Source: Bacteroidales bacterium (GTDB lineage: Bacteria; Bacteroidota; Bacteroidia; Bacteroidales; B18-G4). Taken from it: a stretch of DNA of 5,843 nt. The stretch is from contig JAGLYE010000112.1 of NCBI GenBank assembly GCA_023132505.1, positions 1-5,843 of the forward strand, read 5' to 3'. The notes beneath the pieces were generated by a model. The model was not told the DNA's origin and did no database searches. It worked only from the letters and a program-made list of their open reading frames with translations. This document shows, in pieces, positions 5,818-5,843 of the stretch. Positions within the stretch are counted from its first letter, which is position 1, and the number at the start of each line of letters is the position of its first letter. Both the position numbers and the translations under genes were made by a program.

Positions 5818-5843
5818 GTTCAGTGTTTCATGGTTTCAGTGTT
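5818..5843. repeat. Octamer tandem repeat (TTTCAGTG-like), continuing past window end
   Basis: Three consecutive 8-nt units are visible: GTTCAGTG (5818-5825), TTTCATGG (5826-5833) and TTTCAGTG (5834-5841), followed by TT, which would begin a fourth. TTCAGTGTT recurs exactly at 5819-5827 and 5835-5843. The array lies upstream of the lipoprotein promoter and is cut by the window edge, so its full length is unknown. Confidence 0.55.

Noticed and set aside
1..5843. CRISPR array, prophage, insertion sequence, toxin-antitoxin or other defence module
   Set aside because: No regularly spaced repeats, transposase, integrase, terminal inverted repeats or small two-gene toxin pair were seen; all genes look like housekeeping or envelope genes.

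Overview
The window looks like ordinary chromosome from a Bacteroidota bacterium. Three things suggest this. The protein families have a Bacteroidota character: a long-form PurC, an SirB1-like protein with a HEAT-like N-terminus, and a small acidic lipoprotein with an LFSC lipobox. Start codons lack clear Shine-Dalgarno sequences and sit behind A/T-rich leaders. Two promoters fit the Bacteroidota consensus TTTG-N19-21-TAnnTTTG closely. Base composition looks moderate, and no mobile element, tRNA, rRNA or CRISPR array was seen.

Layout, left to right: (i) 1-555 (+), the 3' part of a uridine phosphorylase-type nucleoside phosphorylase; (ii) 556-604, a convergent gap with a 7-nt tandem repeat/palindrome and a small hairpin with a T-rich tail; (iii) 605-1441 (-), a Bax-like glucosaminidase with an N-terminal membrane anchor or signal; (iv) 1442-1525, a short divergent A/T-rich gap; (v) 1526-2401 (+), an SirB1-like transglutaminase-fold protein lacking the classical cysteine; (vi) 2402-2463, a convergent gap with weak dyads; (vii) 2464-5227 (-), a probable three-gene operon in transcription order purC, DegT-family aminotransferase, PglC/WcaJ-type sugar transferase; (viii) 5228-5318, the purC promoter with a perfect 9-bp inverted repeat over its -7 box; (ix) 5319-5723 (-), a small acidic lipoprotein; (x) 5724-5843, its promoter region and an octamer tandem repeat that runs off the window end.

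How the genes fit together: the aminotransferase and sugar transferase overlap by ATGA. They plausibly make a 4-aminosugar nucleotide and load the sugar phosphate onto undecaprenyl phosphate to start a surface glycan. The dehydratase, acetyltransferase and later glycosyltransferases are not in the window. These two genes lie 14 nt behind purC, a de novo purine synthesis gene, so one promoter and candidate operator may control both functions. The nucleoside phosphorylase (salvage), the cell-wall hydrolase and the SirB1-like gene are separate units.

I see no clear new multi-gene system. The most interesting items are the purC palindrome and the coupling of purC to glycan-initiation genes. Everything is read by eye from sequence; no database search was run.
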